Below are positions 9,554 to 21,698 of a stretch of 64,000 nt of DNA, one piece after another. The stretch comes from Paracoccus sp. DMF-8. GTDB taxonomy: Bacteria; Pseudomonadota; Alphaproteobacteria; Rhodobacterales; Rhodobacteraceae. Position numbers and translations under genes: made by a program. The notes under the pieces are model-generated. The model was not told the origin of the DNA, did not search any database, and saw only the letters and a program-made list of their open reading frames with translations. The DNA lies in NCBI RefSeq assembly GCF_029309835.1, contig NZ_JARJHL010000005.1, forward strand, positions 310,001 through 374,000, written 5' to 3'. The stretch's first letter is position 1. Every line of letters starts with the position of its first letter.

Positions 9554-9814
9554 TGCCTTCCTCCCTCGGGATGTCTGGCGACACCCTAAGCAGTGCTGTG
9601 CGGGCTTGCAATTCCGCAGCAGGAAACGAGATGACATCCTGCGCGAAATCCGCCTTGCGGGGAACAGGCGTTTCCGGTGGGGCCGGTTCGGGAAGGATCG
9701 TTTTCCGCAGGCCGGGCGGGGTCACGGGAATCGCACAACCCCCGAATGCGCCGCCACAGGATCAGGACGTTACAGCCGAAACCTGCGAACCGCGCCACGG
9801 CGAACGGTATAATT
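9554..9814. other. metY upstream region (261 bp), no gene
   Basis: Read on the minus strand, it holds a hairpin TGCGG-AATTGCAAGC-CCGCA about 50 bp before metY. I looked for a SAM-II-type riboswitch but could not fit the pseudoknot. No convincing open frame. Confidence 0.4.
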
Positions 9815-11895
<2,081 letters not shown>

Positions 11896-12014
11896 GGCCC
11901 GAATTCTGCTGAACGACCGCGCAATCAGACAGATCAACCATAAGCGCAAAGCCCGCGCATAGGGACCAAGCCCCTGCCGGATCTGAACCGCCAGGAATCC
12001 CGGAGAAACGACCC

Positions 12015-13421
12015 ATGAAAGTAAAAGACGTTCTTGACCTGCTGAAGGACGAGGAGATCGCCTATGTCGATGTCCGCTTTACCGACCCCAAGGGCAAGCT
12101 GCAGCACGTCACCCTGGATGTCGATCTGATCGACGAGGACTTTTTCGAAGAAGGCTTCATGTTCGACGGCTCGTCGATCGCGGGCTGGAAATCCATCGAC
12201 CAGTCCGACATGAAGCTGATGCCCGATGCCGCCTCGGCCTATGTCGATCCGTTCTATGCGGAAAAAACCCTGTGCGTCCATTGCGACGTGGCCGAACCCG
12301 ACACCGGCGAAGCCTATTCCCGCGACCCCCGCGGCACCGCGAAAAAGGCCGAAGCCTATCTGAAATCCAGCGGCATCGGCGATACCGCCTATTTCGGCCC
12401 CGAGGCGGAATTCTTTCTGTTCGACGACGTGCGCTATGCGGTCACGCCGCAGAAGGTCTCCTTTGAAATCGACGCCGTCGATGCGGCATGGAACACTGAT
12501 ACGGTTTACGAATCGGGCAACCGTGGTCATCGCGCGGCCCATAAGGGCGGCTATTTCCCGGTCAACCCGATCGACGCGGCCCAGGATATCCGCGGCGAGA
12601 TGCTGTCCACCATGAAGCGCATGGGCATCAAGGTCGACAAGCACCATCACGAGGTCGCATCCGCGCAGCACGAGCTGGGCATGATCTTTGGCGGGCTGGT
12701 CGAACAGGCCGACAACATCCAGAAATACAAATATGTCATCCACAACGTCGCCGCCGCCTATGGCAAATCGGCGACCTTCATGCCCAAGCCCATGAAGGGC
12801 GACAACGGGTCCGGGATGCATGTGAACATGTCGATCTGGAAAGAGGGCAAGCCCCTGTTTGCAGGCGACAAATACGCCGACCTGAGCCAGGAGGCGCTGT
12901 ATTTCATCGGCGGCATCCTGAAACATGCCAAGGCGCTGAACGCGCTGACCAACCCCTCGACCAACAGCTACAAGCGTCTGATCCCCGGTTTCGAGGCCCC
13001 CGTCCTGCGCGCCTATTCGGCCCGCAACCGCTCGGGCTGCGTGCGCATTCCGTGGACCGAATCGCCCAAGGCGAAACGTGTCGAGGCCCGCTTTCCCGAT
13101 CCCGCGGCGAACCCCTATCTGGCCTTTGCCGCCCTGCTGATGGCCGGTCTGGACGGGATCAAGAACAAGATCGACCCGGGCCCTGCATCGGACAAGGACC
13201 TGTACGACCTGCCGCCCGAGGAACTGGCCGAAATCCCGACCGTCTGCGGTTCGCTGCGCGAGGCGCTGGAAGAGCTGGAAAAGGACATGGATTTCCTGCT
13301 GGCGGGCGATGTCTTTACCCGCGATCAGCTGGAGGCCTATATCAAGCTGAAGTGGGAAGAGGTCTACGCCGACGAACACACCCCGCACCCGGTCGAATAC
13401 GCGATGTATTTCAGCTGCTGA
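12015..13421 (+). CDS. glnA: glutamine synthetase type I
   Basis: A protein of 468 residues, the usual type I-beta length. It ligates glutamate and ammonia with ATP. Key parts: [14 protein letters not shown], the [10 protein letters not shown] loop, [10 protein letters not shown] (metal ligands), the [13 protein letters not shown] active site, [13 protein letters not shown], and Tyr397 in [12 protein letters not shown], the adenylylation site used by GlnE. It forms a dodecamer in the cytoplasm. It follows glnB and is closed by a strong terminator at 13447. No defects are seen. Confidence 0.98.
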   Translation: MKVKDVLDLLKDEEIAYVDVRFTDPKGKLQHVTLDVDLIDEDFFEEGFMFDGSSIAGWKSIDQSDMKLMPDAASAYVDPFYAEKTLCVHCDVAEPDTGEAYSRDPRGTAKKAEAYLKSSGIGDTAYFGPEAEFFLFDDVRYAVTPQKVSFEIDAVDAAWNTDTVYESGNRGHRAAHKGGYFPVNPIDAAQDIRGEMLSTMKRMGIKVDKHHHEVASAQHELGMIFGGLVEQADNIQKYKYVIHNVAAAYGKSATFMPKPMKGDNGSGMHVNMSIWKEGKPLFAGDKYADLSQEALYFIGGILKHAKALNALTNPSTNSYKRLIPGFEAPVLRAYSARNRSGCVRIPWTESPKAKRVEARFPDPAANPYLAFAALLMAGLDGIKNKIDPGPASDKDLYDLPPEELAEIPTVCGSLREALEELEKDMDFLLAGDVFTRDQLEAYIKLKWEEVYADEHTPHPVEYAMYFSC

Positions 13422-13446
13422 CCGCAGCCCGGACAGTGACCGGAAC

Positions 13447-13472
13447 GGCCGCCCTGACGGGCGGCCTTTTTT
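13447..13472 (+). terminator. Rho-independent terminator of glnBA
   Basis: GGCCGCCC (13447-13454), a TGAC loop, GGGCGGCC (13459-13466), then six T. The stem is perfect. It lies directly between glnA and the convergent CAP-RTX gene. Confidence 0.95.
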
Positions 13473-13474
13473 CG

Positions 13475-14728
13475 TTACAGGGCAAAGATGTCATCGGCGA
13501 CATTGGCAACCGTCAGGCCCGCACCGTTGATCGTCATCCGCCCATCCGCGCCGAAATCAATGACCACGCCGGTCGCGATCTTGCGCATGTGGTCGGCGAT
13601 GAATTGCGCGGGATTTGCATCCAGCAGCCGCGCATCGATGAACAGCCGGTCCACCCCCTTTTCATAGCCATTGATCACATCAACGCCGCTGCCCCTGGCA
13701 AAGACAAAGACATCCGCACCGGCACCCCCGTTCAGCGTGTCATTGCCGGGCCCGCCGACCAGCGTGTCGCGACCGGCACCGCCCAGCAAAAGATCGTTGC
13801 CGCCTTCGCCCCGCAGCAGATCATGGCCATCGCCGCCATTCATCTGGTCGTGGCCCGCACCGCCCAGAATCCGGTCATTGCCCAACCCGCCCAGAATGGT
13901 GTCATTCCCGGCCCCGCCGCGCAGCAGATCGGCGCCCCCACCCCCAACGACCTTGTCGTTGCCGACATCGCCGTCGATCGTATCGGCCCCCATGCCGCCG
14001 CTCAGGACATCATGGCCAAAGCCGCCAGGGATGCGGTCATTGCCCATGCCGCCATTCAGCGTATCATGGCCGCCAGCGCCGTTCATCCAGTCGTGACCGG
14101 CACCGCCATTCGCCAGATCGTTGCGGGCGGTCAGCCTGAATTCGTCATTCCTTGGCGTGTTCTGCCCCGGCAGCGGTGGGAAGAAGACGCTGCCATTGAA
14201 GCCGCCAAGCCATTGCTGCCGCGTCTGGACCGACAGATCGACAGCGGGCAGATTGCCCGGCATGAACCGCCCCAGGTCCAGCATCACATGCCCGTCGGTA
14301 TCCGCGAAATTCTGCGTCACCATCAGCACGCGATGCCCGGCGAATTCGCCGACCTGCAGCCCGATCCCGATATAGGCCGTATCGCCCAGGATATTGCGCA
14401 GATGCGAGGGGCTGTTCATCAGGTTCTGGTGCAACTGCTCGATCTCATCGCTCAGATCCGCCTCGCCCCGGATGCTGACATAGGCGATGTTTTCGGCGGT
14501 GCGCCAGCTTCCGGCCAGATCGAAACCAGCCGCCTCCATCCGCTGGCGAGAGGACGAGCCGCCCACCCCGGTATGGGAAAAGATATCGCGGTCCAGCATC
14601 CAGCGGCTATGCGCATCGGCCGAATCGTTCAGCCGCTTTTCGATGCGCAAGGGAGCCAGCCCCTGCGCCTGACGCGCCTGATTGACCAGGCTGACAAAAT
14701 ACCGCTCATCACTTGATGCGAAAGACAT
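13475..14728 (-). CDS. secreted CAP-domain protein with RTX calcium-binding repeats
   Basis: A protein of 417 residues. Residues 1-150 are a CAP/SCP domain ([63 protein letters not shown]) with the conserved His and Glu of the pocket. From about residue 215 there are some 14 RTX nonapeptide units of the type GGxGNDxLx ([20 protein letters not shown]), which bind calcium and roll into a beta-helix. A short C-terminal block ([20 protein letters not shown]) resembles the tail of type I-secreted RTX proteins. There is no Sec signal peptide, which fits type I secretion, but no exporter genes are nearby. The substrate is unknown. Confidence 0.88.
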   Translation of the reverse strand: MSFASSDERYFVSLVNQARQAQGLAPLRIEKRLNDSADAHSRWMLDRDIFSHTGVGGSSSRQRMEAAGFDLAGSWRTAENIAYVSIRGEADLSDEIEQLHQNLMNSPSHLRNILGDTAYIGIGLQVGEFAGHRVLMVTQNFADTDGHVMLDLGRFMPGNLPAVDLSVQTRQQWLGGFNGSVFFPPLPGQNTPRNDEFRLTARNDLANGGAGHDWMNGAGGHDTLNGGMGNDRIPGGFGHDVLSGGMGADTIDGDVGNDKVVGGGGADLLRGGAGNDTILGGLGNDRILGGAGHDQMNGGDGHDLLRGEGGNDLLLGGAGRDTLVGGPGNDTLNGGAGADVFVFARGSGVDVINGYEKGVDRLFIDARLLDANPAQFIADHMRKIATGVVIDFGADGRMTINGAGLTVANVADDIFAL

Positions 14729-14903
14729 GCGTTCGTTCCCTGTTGACCCGCCGCCATGCTAACCTGCCATGCCATATGTTAAAGTCCGGTTAAACCGCGC
14801 ATTTTCCGCATCAGGCCGCATGGGGACCCGATCCTTGCCGCGCACCAAAGGTTGCCGCCTGCGCCGCATCGCGCTACAGCCCCTGCAAACCTTGGAGGCC
14901 ACG

Positions 14904-16220
14904 ATGATCCCGCGCTATTCCCGCCCCGAAATGACCGCCATCTGGTCGCCCGAGACCAAATTCCGGATCTGGTATGAAATCGAAGCCCATGCCTGCGATG
15001 CCATGGCCGATCTGGGCGTGATCCCGCGCGAAAACGCCGAAGCCGTCTGGAAGGCGCGCGACGTGGAATTCGACGTCGCCCGCATCGACGAGATCGAGGC
15101 CGTGACCAAGCATGGCGTCATCGCTTTCCTGACCCATCTGGCCGAACATATCGGCAGCGATGAGGCGCGTTTCGTCCATCAGGGCATGACCAGTTCCGAC
15201 GTGCTGGACACCACGCTGAACGTCCAGCTCGTGCGCGCCGCCGATATCCTGCTGGCCGATATGGACCGGGTTCTGGCCGCACTGAAAAAGCGTGCCTTTG
15301 AAACCCGGGATATGGTCCGCATCGGCCGCAGCCACGGCATCCATGCCGAACCGACGACGATGGGCCTGACCTTCGCGCGGTTCTATGCCGAAATGGACCG
15401 GGGCCGCGCCCGCCTGGCCGCCGCGCGCGAAGAGGTCGCGACCGGCGCGATCTCGGGCGCGGTCGGCACCTTCGCCAATATCGACCCCGCGGTCGAGGAA
15501 CATGTCTGCGCCAGGCTGGGCCTGCGCCCCGAACCGATCAGCACGCAGGTGATCCCGCGCGACCGCCACGCGATGTTCTTTGCCACGCTTGGCGTCATCG
15601 CAAGCTCGATGGAAAACATCGCGATCGAGATCCGCCACATGCAGCGCACCGAGGTGCTGGAGGCCGAGGAATTCTTCAGCCCCGGCCAGAAGGGTTCCTC
15701 TGCGATGCCGCATAAACGCAACCCGGTGCTGACCGAAAACCTCACCGGCCTTGCCCGTCTGGTGCGCATGACGGTCGTGCCCGCGATGGAAAACGTGGCG
15801 CTTTGGCATGAGCGCGATATTTCCCACAGCTCGGTCGAGCGCGGCATTGCGCCGGATGCGACGATCACGCTGGATTTCGCGCTGAACCGCTTAGCGGGCG
15901 TCATCGAAAAGCTGGTCGTCTACCCGGAAAACATGCTGAAAAACATGAACAAGTTCAAAGGCCTGGTCATGTCTCAGCGGGTTCTGCTGGCGCTGACCCA
16001 GGCCGGCGTCTCGCGAGAGGATGCCTATCGTCTGGTCCAGCGCAACGCCATGAAGGTCTGGGAACAAGGCGCTGATTTCCGCGAAGAACTGCTGAAAGAC
16101 GCCGAAGTCACCGCCGCCCTTTCCGCAGAAGAAATCGACGAGAAATTCGATCTGGGCTATCACACCAAGAACGTCGGCCGGATTTTCGCGCGGGTTTTCG
16201 GCGAAGGCGTGACCGGCTAA
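14904..16220 (+). CDS. purB: adenylosuccinate lyase
   Basis: A protein of 438 residues. It cleaves SAICAR and adenylosuccinate to fumarate plus AICAR or AMP in purine synthesis. The family signature SSAMPHKRNPV is present, with TSSDVLDTTLNVQL and GRSHGIHAEPTTMG carrying the catalytic His. Start: ATG 14904 after TTGGAGG; an in-frame extension to 14769 lacks a ribosome site and has a basic, non-family sequence. It is divergent from the CAP-RTX gene. Confidence 0.97.
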   Translation: MIPRYSRPEMTAIWSPETKFRIWYEIEAHACDAMADLGVIPRENAEAVWKARDVEFDVARIDEIEAVTKHGVIAFLTHLAEHIGSDEARFVHQGMTSSDVLDTTLNVQLVRAADILLADMDRVLAALKKRAFETRDMVRIGRSHGIHAEPTTMGLTFARFYAEMDRGRARLAAAREEVATGAISGAVGTFANIDPAVEEHVCARLGLRPEPISTQVIPRDRHAMFFATLGVIASSMENIAIEIRHMQRTEVLEAEEFFSPGQKGSSAMPHKRNPVLTENLTGLARLVRMTVVPAMENVALWHERDISHSSVERGIAPDATITLDFALNRLAGVIEKLVVYPENMLKNMNKFKGLVMSQRVLLALTQAGVSREDAYRLVQRNAMKVWEQGADFREELLKDAEVTAALSAEEIDEKFDLGYHTKNVGRIFARVFGEGVTG

Positions 16221-16278
16221 CCTGACGTTAGGAATTCCGTGCCATCCTGCCCCGAGGATTGACGATTCGGGGGCAAGA

Positions 16279-17308
16279 ATGACGCTGGATGCCGGCTTTG
16301 CGGCCAATGTGCTGACCTCCCGGCAGAAGGCCGCCATCGTCGTGCGCTATCTTCTGGCCGAGGGGGCGGAGCTTGACCTGCGGCAGTTGCCGACCTCGGT
16401 GCAGGCGGCGCTGGCGCAGGAAATGGCCATCATGGGGCTGATCGACCGCGAAACCCGTGACGCGGTCATCACCGAATTCTGCGACATGCTGGAAGCGGTG
16501 GGCCTGTCCTTTCCGGGCACCATCGACGGCGCGCTGGCGCTGCTGGACAGGCATCTGTCCGATGTGACCACCAACCGGCTGCGGCGCATGGCGGTCATGT
16601 CGGGGATCAGCGACCCCTGGGAACGCATCGCCGCCCTGCCCGCCGAAACCCTGGCTGAACTGGTCCGGGTCGAGGCGGTGGAAATCACCGCCGTCATGTT
16701 CTCGAACCTGCCCGTGCCCCGCGCGGGCGGAAATCTTCAAGCTGATCGACCCGGAACTGGCGCGCCAGATTGCCTGTGCCATGTCCCTGACCGGCGCGAT
16801 CGAGGCGCCTGCCCTGCGCCGCATCGGTCTGGCGCTGGTTCAGGCCGCCGACGCCCTGCCCCGGCCCGCGCTGCCCGGCGGGCCGGTCGACACGGTCGGC
16901 GCCATCCTGAACTACGCCCAATCGAACACCCGCGACACGGTTCTGGCCGGTCTGGACAGCGATGACGCCGAATTCGCCGAAAACGTCCGCAAGGCGATTT
17001 TCACCTGGGCGCATATCCCCGCCCGCATCGACCCGCGCGACATCCCCCGCGTCGTGCGCGAAATGGATGCGGCGCTGATGACCAAGGCGCTGGCGGGCGC
17101 ACGGGATCAGAACCTGCCCACGGCGGAATTCATCCTTGGCGCGCTGTCGACCCGTCTGGCCGATTCCATGCGCGAAGAAATGGAGGGGGTGGGCAAGGTT
17201 TCGGCCAAGGATGCGGAACTCGCCATGTCCGAAGTCGTCGCAACCATCCGCCGGCTCGAGTCAGAGGACCAGTTGATCATGATCGCCCCCGATGCAGAGG
17301 AGGAATGA
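16279..17308 (+). CDS. fliG: FliG-like flagellar motor switch protein, frame broken once
   Basis: About 343 residues after removing one extra G near 16729. The N-terminal part ([21 protein letters not shown]) and middle part ([21 protein letters not shown], then [21 protein letters not shown]) follow FliG of Rhodobacteraceae. The C-terminal domain ([32 protein letters not shown]) matches the region that contacts MotA, and the end ([21 protein letters not shown]) is typical. FliG sits in the flagellar C-ring and transmits torque. No other flagellar gene is in the window, so it stands alone here. Confidence 0.75.
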
Positions 17309-17535
17309 CCGCCAGAACCCTGCCCCGCCATCCGGCATGAAGGCACCCGATCCGGTCCGCCTGCGCATGGCCCTGTCGGCGGCCCGCCCCGCTCGTCCGA
17401 CCGGCAACCCTGTCGACCCTTGCGGTGCCCCGCCAGTTTTCCTAGCTATCGACAGCGGACGAACAGCCGTCGCCGCAGGCCGTGCCGGAAACCATCCGAT
17501 GCGTCGCCCCGCGCCCGGCAAGAATGGACAAGGCC

Positions 17536-17679
17536 ATGACCAATCAGATCGCCATCGCCCTTGCCGCCGTCATCATCGCGGTCTTTGCCGCCGACATGGC
17601 GTTTTTCGGCGGCGACATGCCGCTGTTTCTGGCCAAACAATTCGTCGCCCTGATCGAATATCTCAGTTTCTGGCGCTAA
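17536..17679 (+). CDS. 47-residue conserved-looking membrane protein
   Basis: ATG at 17536 gives a hydrophobic helix ([20 protein letters not shown]), then an amphipathic tail ending EYLSFWR. An earlier ATG at 17524 adds four residues. It lies 110 bp upstream of gap on the same strand. One transmembrane segment is predicted by eye. Function is unknown. Confidence 0.6.
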   Translation: MTNQIAIALAAVIIAVFAADMAFFGGDMPLFLAKQFVALIEYLSFWR

Positions 17680-17719
17680 CATCGAACAGATTGCCGCGAT
17701 CAGGCCATTTCACGCTTCT

Positions 17720-17760
17720 GGCCATTTGCAATCCCCGTGAATTGCAGGCTATTTGCAGCC
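17720..17760 (+). promoter_or_regulatory. repeated GC(C/T)ATTTGCA boxes upstream of gap
   Basis: GCCATTTGCA starts at 17721 and GCTATTTGCA at 17748, with ATTGCA between them. They lie 30-70 bp before the gap start codon and may be operator half-sites. No known regulator motif is matched with certainty. Confidence 0.3.
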
Positions 17761-17789
17761 GAAACCGGAATCAGTGGCGGAGGACTAGC

Positions 17790-18791
17790 ATGGCTGTAAA
17801 AGTTGCAATCAACGGCTTTGGACGGATCGGTCGGAACGTGCTGCGCGCGATCATCAGATCGGGCCGGACCGATATCGAGGTCGTGGCGATCAACGATCTT
17901 GGCCCGGTCGAAACCAACGCGCATCTGCTGCGCTACGATTCGGTCCATGGCCGTTTCCCTGCCAAGGTGACCGTCACCGACGATCTGATCGACGTCGGCC
18001 GCGGCCCGATCAAGGTCACCGCGATCCGCAACCCGGCCGAACTGCCCTGGGGCGACATCGACGTGATTATGGAATGCACCGGCATCTTCACCTCGAAGGA
18101 CAAGGTCCAGCCGCATCTGTCGACGGGCGCGAAACGCGTGCTGATCTCGGCCCCCGGCGACAATGCCGACAAGACCATCGTCTTTGGCGTCAATGACGAC
18201 ACGCTGACCGCCGATGACATCGTCGTCTCGAACGCCAGCTGCACGACCAACTGCCTGTCGCCCGTCGCCAAGGTGCTGAATGACACGATCGGCATCACCC
18301 GTGGCTTCATGACCACGATCCACAGCTATACCGGCGACCAGCCGACGCTGGACACGATGCACAAGGATCTGTATCGCGCCCGCGCTGCGGCACTGTCGAT
18401 GATCCCGACCTCGACCGGCGCGGCCAAGGCCGTGGGCTTGGTGCTGCCTGAACTGAAAGGCCGTCTGGACGGCGTCGCGATCCGCGTGCCGACCCCGAAC
18501 GTCTCTGTCGTCGATCTGGTTTTCGAAGCCGCCCGCGACACTTCGGTCGACGAAATCAACGCCGCGATCAAGGCGGCCGCCGATGGCCCGCTGAAAGGCA
18601 TTCTGGGCTATACCGACGAACCGCTGGTGTCGTCGGATTTCAACCATGACAGCCATTCCTCGGTCTTCCACCTGGACCAGACCAAGGTCATGGAAGGCAA
18701 GCTGGTCCGCATCCTGACCTGGTATGACAATGAATGGGGTTTCTCGAACCGCATGTCCGATACCGCCGTCGCCATGGGCAAGCTGATCTGA
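17790..18791 (+). CDS. gap: glyceraldehyde-3-phosphate dehydrogenase, type I
   Basis: A protein of 333 residues. It oxidises glyceraldehyde 3-phosphate to 1,3-bisphosphoglycerate. The Rossmann start [14 protein letters not shown], the AINDL segment (Asp suggests NAD) and the catalytic Cys151 in [19 protein letters not shown] are present, with the His in HSYTGDQP and the C-terminal [12 protein letters not shown]. Start: ATG 17790 after GGAGGACTAGC. It is followed by a perfect terminator. Intact and highly conserved. Confidence 0.97.
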   Translation: MAVKVAINGFGRIGRNVLRAIIRSGRTDIEVVAINDLGPVETNAHLLRYDSVHGRFPAKVTVTDDLIDVGRGPIKVTAIRNPAELPWGDIDVIMECTGIFTSKDKVQPHLSTGAKRVLISAPGDNADKTIVFGVNDDTLTADDIVVSNASCTTNCLSPVAKVLNDTIGITRGFMTTIHSYTGDQPTLDTMHKDLYRARAAALSMIPTSTGAAKAVGLVLPELKGRLDGVAIRVPTPNVSVVDLVFEAARDTSVDEINAAIKAAADGPLKGILGYTDEPLVSSDFNHDSHSSVFHLDQTKVMEGKLVRILTWYDNEWGFSNRMSDTAVAMGKLI

Positions 18792-18815
18792 TCAGCACCA
18801 CGACGACACGCGAAA

Positions 18816-18839
18816 ACGCGCCCCTTGGGGCGCGTTTTT
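18816..18839 (+). terminator. Rho-independent terminator of gap
   Basis: ACGCGCCCC (18816-18824), TT loop, GGGGCGCGT (18827-18835), then a T run to 18839. It lies 24 bp after the gap stop. Confidence 0.95.
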
Positions 18840-18868
18840 CATGTCGCGGGACCGTCGCAATCGCGGGA

Positions 18869-19186
18869 TCAGCCGCGATGACCGCTCAGACGACGGACAT
18901 TCGCCTTGGTGCGGCGGCGATAGGGACGCAGGGCGGCTGCCAGCACCTGATCGGCGCGCTTGCCACGCGCGGCGGCGCTGATCGCGGCGCCCATCGCCTC
19001 TTGCGCGGCATCGGCCTTTTCCAGGACCATGCGCTGAGGTTCCATGATGTCCTGGCGCATCAGTCCCATCATTCCGGCGGTCCGCATCATGATGACCATT
19101 TGCAGATCCCAGGTGATCTGCGCGACATGCCGCCAGATCGTCAGGGGTGCAAGCATCAGTGCCGGATCAAACATTCCGGGTTTCAT
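18869..19186 (-). CDS. small conserved helical protein ('antifreeze protein'-type annotation)
   Basis: A protein of 105 residues. The N-terminal half is hydrophobic and Met-rich (LAPLTIWRHVAQITWDLQMV, IMMRTAGMMGLM). The C-terminal half is basic (ALRPYRRRTKANVRRLSG). Rhodobacteraceae relatives with the same RTAGMMGL block and 'R.T..N.RRL' ending are commonly labelled antifreeze protein without functional support. It may be phasin-like in outline, but this is not shown. It is divergent from pyrC and convergent with gap. Confidence 0.65.
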   Translation of the reverse strand: MKPGMFDPALMLAPLTIWRHVAQITWDLQMVIMMRTAGMMGLMRQDIMEPQRMVLEKADAAQEAMGAAISAAARGKRADQVLAAALRPYRRRTKANVRRLSGHRG

Positions 19187-19311
19187 TCACGATATTCCTT
19201 TCCTGTCGCGTTATCGTCATGCTTGGCATGTCGTGAATCTTTGCCAAGTTCGACTTTTGGCCAGGATGGGCCTCTTCATTGTCCCCGCAGCACCACCTAT
19301 AAGGCCAGACC

Positions 19312-20355
19312 ATGAACCAAAGCCTGCTCATCCGCCGCCCCGACGACTGGCACCTTCACTTGCGCGACGGGGCCATGTTGAATGCAATATGTGGTTATTC
19401 CGCACATTTCGGGCGGGCGATCATCATGCCCAATCTGGTCCCGCCGGTTGTCACGGGGGAACAGGCACGATCCTACCGCAGCCGCATTCTTGCTGCACTG
19501 CAGAAACACGTGACGTTGCGTCCGTTGATGACGCTCTATCTGACGGAAACCACCGATCCCGCCGATGTGGTGCAGGCGCATCGCGACGGGGTGATCGCGG
19601 CGGTCAAGCTGTATCCGGCGGGCGCGACCACCAATTCCGCCAGCGGCGTGCGCGATTTCAACAAGGTCCGCCCGGTGTTCGAAGCGATGGCCGAGGCCGG
19701 CATTCCGCTTTGCGTTCATGGCGAGGTCACCGACCCCGACATCGACATTTTCGACCGCGAGGCGGTGTTCATCGACCGCGTGCTGGACCCGATTCGGCGC
19801 AAGACCCCCGGCCTGCGCGTCATCATGGAACATATCACGACCAGTGACGGCGCGGATTATGTCCGCTCGCAGGACAATCTGGGCGCCACGATCACGACCC
19901 ATCATCTGGTCATCAACCGCAACCATATCCTGGTCGGCGGGATCAAACCGCATTACTACTGCCTGCCCGTCGCCAAGCGCGAAAGCCACCGCATCGCGCT
20001 GCGTCAGGCCGCGACCTCGGGCGACCCGCGCTTTTTCCTGGGCACCGATTCGGCACCCCACCCCGATCACGCCAAGGAATCGGCCTGCGGCTGCGCGGGC
20101 TGCTTTACCGCGCCCAACACCATGTCGATCCTTGCCCATGTCTTTGAAGAGGACGGCGCGCTGGACCGGCTGGAAAAATTCGCTTCGCTGAACGGCGCGG
20201 CGTTCTATGGCCTGCCCGCGAATGACGACACCATCCGTCTGGTCAGGCGCGACACGCCCGCCACCTATCCCGCCAAAGTCCCCGCCGGCGATGACGAGGT
20301 CACCGTCTTCGACCCCGGCTTTCCGCTTTACTGGCATGTCGAGGACAACGCATGA
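19312..20355 (+). CDS. pyrC: dihydroorotase (type II)
   Basis: A protein of 347 residues. It closes carbamoyl-aspartate to dihydroorotate in pyrimidine synthesis. Metal-binding residues are visible: the His pair in DWHLHLRDG, the carboxylated Lys in [12 protein letters not shown], the His in HGEV and in MEHIT, and the Asp in GTDSAPHP. Length and motifs match the E. coli PyrC type. Its last four bases overlap the pyrE start (ATGA), so translation is coupled. Confidence 0.97.
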   Translation: MNQSLLIRRPDDWHLHLRDGAMLNAICGYSAHFGRAIIMPNLVPPVVTGEQARSYRSRILAALQKHVTLRPLMTLYLTETTDPADVVQAHRDGVIAAVKLYPAGATTNSASGVRDFNKVRPVFEAMAEAGIPLCVHGEVTDPDIDIFDREAVFIDRVLDPIRRKTPGLRVIMEHITTSDGADYVRSQDNLGATITTHHLVINRNHILVGGIKPHYYCLPVAKRESHRIALRQAATSGDPRFFLGTDSAPHPDHAKESACGCAGCFTAPNTMSILAHVFEEDGALDRLEKFASLNGAAFYGLPANDDTIRLVRRDTPATYPAKVPAGDDEVTVFDPGFPLYWHVEDNA

Positions 20356-21023
20356 CCCTGCCCTTCCCCCCGCGCGAGGAAATCGCCCGCCTGACCGCCC
20401 GCATGCTTCTGGAAATCAAGGCGGTGCATTTCAACGCGGCCGAGCCCTATACCTATGCGTCGGGCTTGAAAGGCCCGACCTATATCGACTGCCGCAAGCT
20501 GATCAGCTTTCCGCGCATCCGTTCGACCCTGATGGATTTCATGGCGGCAACGGTGCTGCGCGATGCGGGTTTCGACGCATTCGACAATATCGCCGGCGGT
20601 GAAACGGCGGGCATCCCCTTTGCCGCGCTGGTCGCGGAACGGCTGGAACTGCCGATGACCTATGTGCGCAAGAAGCCCAAGGGTTACGGCCGTAACGCCC
20701 GCATCGAAGGCGCCATGACCGAAGGCCAGCGCGTGCTGCTGGTCGAGGATCTGACCACGGACGGCGGCAGCAAGCTGTCATTCGTCGATGCGATCCGTGA
20801 AACCGGGGCGGCTTGCGCCCATACGGCGGTGATTTTCTACTACGGGATTTTCAAGGGGACCGAGCAGCGGCTGGCCGATCACGGCGTCAACCTGCATTAC
20901 CTGTGCACCTGGTGGGACGTGCTGGCCGAGGCCAAGGCGCAGGGTTTCTATGACGAGGCGACGCTGGCCGAGGTCGAAAGCTTCCTGAACGATCCCCGCG
21001 CCTGGCAAGCCGCGCATCCCTGA
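20352..21023 (+). CDS. pyrE: orotate phosphoribosyltransferase
   Basis: A protein of 223 residues. It adds ribose phosphate from PRPP to orotate. The PRPP loop is [14 protein letters not shown]. The catalytic flexible-loop lysines lie in [15 protein letters not shown], and the substrate part is [14 protein letters not shown]. It overlaps pyrC by 4 bp and is closed by a terminator 7 bp after the stop, so pyrCE is a two-gene operon. Confidence 0.96.
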   Translation: MTLPFPPREEIARLTARMLLEIKAVHFNAAEPYTYASGLKGPTYIDCRKLISFPRIRSTLMDFMAATVLRDAGFDAFDNIAGGETAGIPFAALVAERLELPMTYVRKKPKGYGRNARIEGAMTEGQRVLLVEDLTTDGGSKLSFVDAIRETGAACAHTAVIFYYGIFKGTEQRLADHGVNLHYLCTWWDVLAEAKAQGFYDEATLAEVESFLNDPRAWQAAHP

Positions 21024-21029
21024 TGAAAA

Positions 21030-21052
21030 GCCCCGGATATCGGGGCCTTTTT
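21030..21052 (+). terminator. Rho-independent terminator of pyrCE
   Basis: GCCCCG (21030-21035), GATAT loop, CGGGGC (21041-21046), then CTTTTT. It separates pyrE from the convergent SnoaL-like gene. Confidence 0.9.
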
Positions 21053-21056
21053 CATT

Positions 21057-21548
21057 TCAGAACATGGTGTTGTCATTCGCCGCCGTTTCCGGCACCGGCT
21101 GGATGACATCCCAATGTTCGACGATCTTGCCATCTTCGACGCGGAATATATCGACCACCGCCACGCCGCGATCAGCAGGGTTCTGTTTCGATATCACATG
21201 CAACCAGACCAGATCGCCATCCGCCGCGCTGCGCACGATGCGCGAACTGCGTTCGGGGTTTTTCTGAAAATTGTCCGAAAAGAATTCGATGATCGGCGCG
21301 CGCCCGTCCGGCACCGTCGGGTTGTGCTGGATGTAATCCTCGGCCACGAAACGCTCGGCGGCGGTCACGTCATGGTCGTTGAAAAAACTGTTGTAGAAAT
21401 CAATGACCAGCGTGCGATTGGCCGCTTCCACTTGCGGGTTTCGGCAGGGATTACCCGATGAGCCGCCGCAAGCGGCAATCTCTGCGGTGGCGCTGGATGC
21501 GCCCAGCATCAGGGCCAGCGCGGCATGGCGAAGCTTGGGAAACGTCAT
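21057..21548 (-). CDS. exported SnoaL/NTF2-like protein
   Basis: A protein of 163 residues. Residues 1-22 form a signal peptide (LRHAALALMLGASSATAEIA). The rest is an NTF2-like fold of the SnoaL type: NRTLVIDFYNSFFNDHDV, AERFVAEDYIQHNPTVPDGR, GVAVVDIFRVEDGKIVEHWD. Such proteins are usually small enzymes or ligand binders, and the signal suggests a periplasmic role here. The substrate cannot be inferred. It is divergent from dnaB with a 150-bp gap. Confidence 0.8.
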   Translation of the reverse strand: MTFPKLRHAALALMLGASSATAEIAACGGSSGNPCRNPQVEAANRTLVIDFYNSFFNDHDVTAAERFVAEDYIQHNPTVPDGRAPIIEFFSDNFQKNPERSSRIVRSAADGDLVWLHVISKQNPADRGVAVVDIFRVEDGKIVEHWDVIQPVPETAANDNTMF

Positions 21549-21698
21549 GGAAGATCCTTGTGAAACCAGTTCGCACCCACCTTGCCCGCGAAGCCGTCGC
21601 GCCTCAAATCACGAAGCCGCCGACGGACCCGCTGATACGCCTTTCCCCGCCGGCCCCCTCTGGGCTAGTAAGAAGGCTTGAACCAAAGGAACGGAATC

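Noticed and set aside
9554..9680. Possible SAM-II riboswitch upstream of metY (GGAATTGCAAGC segment)
   Set aside because: The ligand-core resemblance is partial: no UGAUUU segment and no A-rich pairing partner for the pseudoknot could be found. Only a simple hairpin remains.
13740..14110. Regularly spaced repeats that resemble a CRISPR-like array
   Set aside because: They are diverged 27-bp coding units for RTX nonapeptides, in frame, without constant repeats or unique spacers.
14769..14903. Longer purB starting at 14769
   Set aside because: The extra residues are basic and unlike any PurB, while ATG 14904 has a good ribosome site and the family N terminus MIPRYSRPEM.
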